Positions 23,236-23,312 of a stretch of 23,312 nt of DNA are shown piece by piece. The position numbers and the translations under genes are program-made. Numbering within the stretch: position 1 is the first letter of the stretch; each line of letters starts with the position of its first letter. The stretch is from contig JAUVXY010000004.1 of assembly GCA_030603375.1 (NCBI GenBank), positions 1-23,312 on the forward strand, written 5' to 3'. The stretch comes from Actinomycetes bacterium (GTDB lineage Bacteria > Actinomycetota > Humimicrobiia > Humimicrobiales > Humimicrobiaceae). The notes under the pieces are model-generated. The model worked only from the letters and a program-made list of their open reading frames with translations, was not told where the DNA came from and did not search any database.

Positions 23236-23312
23236 TTATGATTTTATTTTTTCTTTACTTGCCGAAGAGCTGCTTTTTCCCGTGTCAGAAGGCTTTGACT
23301 CTACTTTCTTGC
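23236..23312 (-). CDS. 3' end of an unidentified gene (cut by window edge)
   Basis: Reading leftward from 23310 one frame stays open for 24 codons to a TAA at 23236-23238 and encodes a Lys/Ser-rich tail (KKVESKPSDTGKSSSSASKE and a few more residues). The other two minus frames are closed early. The composition is like a disordered C-terminal tail. Function cannot be judged from this fragment, and it may be a chance open frame. Confidence 0.4.
   Translation of the reverse strand, partial: KKVESKPSDTGKSSSSASKEKIKS

Noticed and set aside
1..23312. Mobile elements, CRISPR arrays, tRNA or rRNA genes
   Set aside because: No transposase or integrase, no regularly spaced long repeats and no cloverleaf-like sequence was found; genes are packed and co-oriented.

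Overview
The window is an AT-rich bacterial segment in which every supported protein-coding gene lies on the minus strand. Read in the direction of transcription (right to left), it is a long, nearly gapless division and cell wall (dcw) cluster with an xseA-xseB pair in front of it. Going from right to left it holds: the 3' end of an unidentified gene (right edge), an unidentified four-helix membrane protein, an unidentified lipoprotein, xseA, xseB, a 327-base control region, then mraZ, rsmH, ftsL, ftsI, murE, murF, mraY, murD, ftsW, murG, murC, murB, ddl, ftsQ, ftsA, ftsZ, sepF, proC, yggT and the 5' part of divIVA, which is cut by the left edge.

Together the cluster encodes nearly all of peptidoglycan precursor synthesis after UDP-MurNAc precursor commitment (MurB, MurC, MurD, MurE, MurF, Ddl, MraY, MurG; no murA is present), the septal synthase pair FtsW-FtsI, the septal connector proteins FtsQ and FtsL, the Z ring with two membrane tethers (FtsA and SepF), and the polar/septal scaffold DivIVA. 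MurE carries the DNPR motif of the meso-diaminopimelate-adding enzymes. MraZ probably controls the cluster: four TGG boxes at exactly 10-base spacing sit just downstream of a TTGACA-type promoter in front of mraZ.

The kind of organism: the sepF-proC-yggT-divIVA tail is seen in Terrabacteria (Firmicutes, Actinobacteria and Cyanobacteria carry versions of it), while murC-murB-ddl-ftsQ-ftsA-ftsZ is the fuller order known from proteobacteria and deep-branching lineages. FtsA together with SepF and DivIVA, low GC and a mesoDAP-type MurE suggest a Firmicutes-like or early-branching, perhaps uncultured, Terrabacteria lineage. The sequence alone does not settle the phylum.

Translation signals are mixed. 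Some starts have strong Shine-Dalgarno sequences (divIVA, yggT, ftsZ, ftsA, murC, murE); several genes within the cluster have none and depend on stop/start overlap or short spacing (ATGA at murE/murF and rsmH/ftsL, TTGA at murG/murC). proC, ftsA and murC start with TTG, ftsZ with GTG, and yggT appears to use the very rare start ATA.

I found no mobile element, CRISPR array, tRNA or rRNA. Most of the window is conserved housekeeping machinery; the unusual points are the yggT start, the control region before mraZ, the extended FtsL tail and the two unidentified envelope genes at the right.
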